A DNA stretch of 39,308 bases. Origin: Mesotaenium endlicherianum (Eukaryota; Streptophyta; Zygnematophyceae; Zygnematales; Mesotaeniaceae). Made by a program: the position numbers and the translations under genes. Position 1 is the stretch's first letter. Each line of letters starts with the position of its first letter. Below the pieces are notes generated by a model. The model worked only from the letters and a program-made list of their open reading frames with translations. It searched no databases and was not told the origin of the DNA. The DNA is taken from positions 226,552 to 265,859 of the forward strand of contig WELA01004070.1 of the NCBI GenBank assembly GCA_009602735.1, given 5' to 3'. Shown one piece after another: positions 35,662 through 39,308 of the stretch.

Positions 35662-37712
35662 AGTACCTGATTGTATATGTTTTCTATATGTACAGTAAGT
35701 AAAATATAATACCTACCTTATTCTTGTACTCATTAAGGAATAATGTTTGAGAGAATATCAATAAAGTGAACGAGAAAGGGGATCTCAGCGAATGAGAAAC
35801 AGAAAAGTTAAAGGATGGGAGAAGACCACCGAAGCGGATTCAGAATTTGACAATGTCACTCTCTCCTAGTTGCACACTTAAGTACATTAACGTCTTCAGC
35901 TGCTCCACATGGCGAGAATAACTAGGCTCGAAGAGACACCTCGATGATATCAAATAAACAAGATCACTCTAAAAAGAGGCCAGCTATTGATGGTGTAGCA
36001 GAGTGAGTCTCGTTTCACCATATAAGAGAGGCCCCCCTATCCAAACATGCTCACCGATGGAACATCAACCAAACTGCCAGTGTGGGTAGCAATATTGGTG
36101 GCATATATGCCGGCTGATTCAGCGCCATGTGGACACCAATCCTGGTCCTCTTTTCCTCGTGTTGTTTCTTATGCGGTTTCACACGCTTTAGTGGCGTTAA
36201 ACTGAAACTAGATGTACATCGTTCAATACTTTCGAAGTGTTTCGGTGTCAAATCAAGTACCCAGCTGCATGAGTGAACAACCCGCCGAGAGGAATTTCCG
36301 ATGCAATATGGAAGGTGCATGCTCCTAAAATGGTACATTAAAAAAAAAACCTTACTCCAGCTCTTTACTCCATGTAGAGAAAGCCCTATGCCTCCGCTTT
36401 CTCTACTAATCATTCCGAGTCCCGACTCCCGAGTCCCGACCGTGCTCGCTCGTGCTTTCCTACCGTCATCTCTTGAGTCTGTAGTTTAACACGTGAGAAT
36501 TTAAACATACCTGGTTCAGCCAGGTTCAGGAATCAGCAAAGCAGCATACGACGGACAGCAATGCACGGCACCACAGCAAATAGAGAAGCAGCAACTGGCA
36601 GCAAGAGCAGATACAAGCAGGTGCAAGCAGGTACAAGTTGGGTACAAGTAATGTCATCGACAAATTTTGACCTGGTTTGACCTTATTGGTTACTGTTAAG
36701 TTTTAACGCCATTGTCCGTCATGGAAGTCCAAAATTGGAGCAACTTTTCCTCCATCTAATTTAGTTTATTAACACATTCCCCCTCCCGTTAAATTGTTCT
36801 TCTGTAGCTTGTAAGAGAGTGGACAAACGAACCCACTGCTTTACGTATATTAAGAGAGTGTAAGTATGAGTAAGCAATCAAAAATGAATACTCCATACAT
36901 AGCTCACTTGTATTATAAATTAAGCACTTGCACTAAATAAAAAGAAACCTTATTCTACGAATAATATGTACAACGAAAAAAGCGAAATCTCTGTACAAAT
37001 TCCCTGTGTGGCTCTCTGTTTGGAAACCCTCATGAGTCATAAATACAAAGTGTTGCACATGATATATTATAAAAGACCTTCAATATGATTCAAATTACCC
37101 AATTGGTATGTTGAGAATGGCTCCCTTACATACTCCTCTTTTATATGCGTTGGACAACCTAATCTTCTGCGATGTTGATGTAAGTACCAAGACCATACGA
37201 TGCATTCGCCACTTATTCTATCCATTTCTAGATATTCATACAAACCTAGACAATTGTGCTAAGTGATGTCCTTCCCACATCGTATTGAAACGTCCTTGAC
37301 ACTACACGAAGAACATATCTTTTGAAAGTGTTTGTCATGAGTCTAGAAGTTACCTCGGTTGTTACCTCAATGATCTCTTGATGACTCACAATCATAGAGA
37401 AGTACTGTTCTTATTGGCGCAAATAGTTGGACGAGGGTCTTGACCATACAAGATGGTCGGTGATGGCCTGGTGGCGGTTGTAATGGATATATATTAGCCA
37501 AAGTGGACATTATCAACAATGCTTGTTAAACTAGGAAAAATCAAAAGCCGCGTGGAAGCATATATTTTGACAACTTTCTCATATTTCCTATGTTTCTTTT
37601 GTGGAATCTGAAAAGGGGAAGGGTGCGAGGAGTGCGCCCACACACACTCACGCACCCTCACCCGCGAGTGGATGCGTGAACGAGGACCTTTCCTAGTTGC
37701 ATACACAAGGTG
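35662..37712. other. DUF1818-type gene upstream region and AT-rich non-coding DNA
   Basis: The part next to 35661 must contain the promoter and 5' leader of the minus-strand gene; I see no clear core element. Short local repeats occur: GAGTCCCGACTCCCGAGTCCCGAC-like copies at about 36416-36440, and CAAGCAGGT/ACAAG units at about 36615-36650. From about 36.7 kb the DNA becomes strongly AT-rich with no recognisable gene. A 120-codon open frame on the minus strand (36413-36051) has no family resemblance. Confidence 0.5.
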
Positions 37713-38429
37713 GAGTGGCCTGGTGGTATGCCACCCTTGTAAGAGTTAGAGGGCTACATGAGAGAGGAGTGGAAAAGAACTCACTTTATTAAGAAAAGTC
37801 GTGTACAAGATAAGAAGGTTAGACTAGAATAAGCCCCCTCTACTACCTTGTGCTTCCCATTTATCCTTTAACTCTAAGTGTCCTCCAGAACCTTCTCCTA
37901 TGGCTCCTTCCATGTAGGTGACCTCGCCTAGTTGGACAAGCTAGCACACTCACACGCACACAATCACACTCTAGAATATTCTACTACACAATCCACTAAC
38001 TCCTCACGGAGTTTCTAGAAATTCCACGATCGCTTTGGCACTCTACGTAATTGTACTTACTTTCTGGAACCCTCATGTTTCAATGTCCTACTTCCTGGAC
38101 TCCAACCGAAATTTTTGTCACTATACCTGTCCTTGTCACTAAATAGAATCTGTGACATTAAGAACTCACTAAAAACTTCCAAAATTCATAACTATCTCAA
38201 TACTTGTTGTAGTGAAACAGATAGATAAAGTACTTAGTAAAATAGAATACTTTATTCAAGACAAGGATCTTTGAACACAAATGGTAGCTTCTTGAAAGAG
38301 AGATGGCTTTTTGAAAGTTCATATATTTTTGGATAGTGACAAGTACAAGAGTGATTCTGGAATGTCTTTCTATGTTCTAGCTCTTGTTTATATACTTGTT
38401 ACATAAGTAATTTCTAGGAAGGTGTATGT

Positions 38430-38470
38430 CGATGTGTTGGCACCCAACANCGATGTGTTGGCACCCAACA
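38430..38470. repeat. Exact 20-base duplication around a single N (unmerged contig overlap)
   Basis: The same 20 bases, CGATGTGTTGGCACCCAACA, occur immediately left (38430-38449) and right (38451-38470) of a single N. This is the pattern left when two contigs with a short terminal overlap are joined with one N instead of being merged. Confidence 0.9.
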
Positions 38471-38631
38471 CATCCCAAAACTTGCCATCTCTTTCTAGAA
38501 TAATGTACACATGTTCTTTTGACCTAAAAATGGCATATTTGACTTTTGCCACGTGGAGTTCTTCTGAGTCTTTCCTCTAACTTCGAAAATGCCTTAGAAG
38601 GTTCAAAGGACATGAACCAAGTCACTAGAGT

Positions 38632-38664
38632 ACCTATTCACACTTGANACCTATTCACACTTGA
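38632..38664. repeat. Exact 16-base duplication around a single N (unmerged contig overlap)
   Basis: ACCTATTCACACTTGA occurs at 38632-38647 and again at 38649-38664, separated by one N. Same artefact pattern as at 38450, only about 200 bases away, as expected where a high-copy repeat fragments the assembly. Confidence 0.9.
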
Positions 38665-39308
38665 ATCCACACAATACTACTCCAAATATATTTCAAAATA
38701 TTAAAATATATGCAAACTAATATATAATAACTCAAATCACTACATCACCCCCCCGCTAGAAAAAGCGACGTCTCGGCGCGTCAAATCAGGTCTTACACAT
38801 GTGGAGCAGACTAGTCAACATCTTCAAGTCAGATGCCACACATGTAAAGAGGATTAGTCCAAGGCGCCAAGTCAGGTGCTACACATGTAAGGTAGACTAG
38901 GCAAGGTCGTGGGTGGTGTGACCTTATTGGCTAGCCTACTCCTTCATGATAAAGAAAATTGTACAAGTTGGCCCAGAATCTGCCACAAATTCAAAAATTC
39001 ATAGCGTCCACAAAAGTGCTCCAAACCTCAGAATTCGAGTGCCACACGGATCGCGTCGGAGAATTCTACCGGGTCACCAAATTTGAGAGCATTCTCATTT
39101 CTGGAGTGTCGTTGAGAGCTGAGAGAGTAGGCACACCTCCAAATCTGTGCAGAAACTTCTAAGAATCATAAGTCCTTCTATACTTCTCCAAATTCTGCAA
39201 ACTAAGTCTCAAATTGGGCGTTGTAAGATGATCTACCAGAGTTTTGAGTTTCAGAGCATTCCAAGTTCAGGGGAGGGCACAATGTCAGAAGGCATATTCT
39301 GCCCTAAC

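Larger units (their letters stand above)
37713..39308 (-). mobile_element. Probable LTR retrotransposon fragment: 3' LTR and adjoining interior
   Basis: Read on the minus strand, a purine tract AGCGGGGGGG (complement of 38748-38757) is directly followed by TGATGTAG, the usual arrangement of polypurine tract and LTR start (LTR edge at 38747). Within the presumed LTR are TATATAAA (complement of 38387-38394) and, about 135 bases further, AATAAA (complement of 38251-38256), as expected for U3 and R. The LTR outer end is not defined: it could be near 38151 (TGTCACA) or as far as about 37713, where another AATAAAG and a GGTGG/CCACC pair occur. DNA right of the polypurine tract (38758-39308) would be the 3' interior, but it has no coding frame I can recognise, so superfamily is not determined. 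The element would continue beyond the window. Confidence 0.45.

Noticed and set aside
36051..36413. 120-codon minus-strand frame upstream of the DUF1818-type gene
   Set aside because: No domain, no signal, and it crosses a poly-A/T run; likely chance.
1..39308. CRISPR arrays, bacterial operons, phage or organelle DNA
   Set aside because: Spliceosomal introns throughout, no regularly spaced repeats with unique spacers, and no prokaryotic gene layout.
1..39308. tRNA or rRNA genes
   Set aside because: No cloverleaf-like segment or rRNA signature was recognised by eye; a covariance-model scan would be needed to exclude short ones.

Overview
This is a nuclear genome fragment from a green eukaryote. 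The coding regions are broken by many GT-AG introns, whose phases agree across every junction I could assemble. The genes include chlorophyllide a oxygenase (CAO) and a plastid-targeted DUF1818-type protein, both of the oxygenic photosynthetic lineage, and two wall or Golgi genes (a plant-type GT64 and an RWA O-acetylation protein) that closely resemble land-plant forms. There is also LTR-retrotransposon-like DNA and abundant (CT)n and (CA)n microsatellite. Together these suggest a streptophyte alga or another early-diverging green lineage. I cannot name the species from sequence alone.

Layout. 1-1098 (-): intronless GC-rich GT64 glycosyltransferase, its C-terminus cut by the window edge. 3867-7837 (+): Mpv17/PMP22-family membrane protein, first exon not resolved, introns rich in microsatellites. 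9334-14517 (+): complete 15-exon RWA gene (546 codons before the stop). About 15.0-15.96 kb: a small family of diverged direct repeats and hairpins. 16488-20508 (+): complete 6-exon signal recognition particle receptor beta subunit (250 aa). 20.5-24.2 kb: an AT-rich stretch with no recognisable gene. 24671-28953 (+): complete 8-exon CAO (613 aa), with a (CT)n run and a 337-base assembly gap in intron 4 and three CACGTG cores upstream. 29931-30867 (-): a possible small four-exon gene that I do not recognise. 31028-35661 (-): plastid DUF1818-type gene of at least six exons. 35.7 kb to the end: AT-rich, non-coding, ending in what looks like the 3' LTR and adjoining interior of a minus-strand LTR retrotransposon.

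The genes do not form an operon-like system. GT64 and RWA both belong to Golgi wall or glycoconjugate synthesis, and CAO and the DUF1818 protein both act in the plastid, but the adjacency is probably incidental. I did not find a convincing novel multi-gene system. The points most worth checking are the gene structure of the uncharacterised DUF1818 protein, the degron-like segment and G-box pair of CAO, the small unknown gene, the repeat family beside SRPRB, and two places where contig overlaps were left unmerged around a single N.
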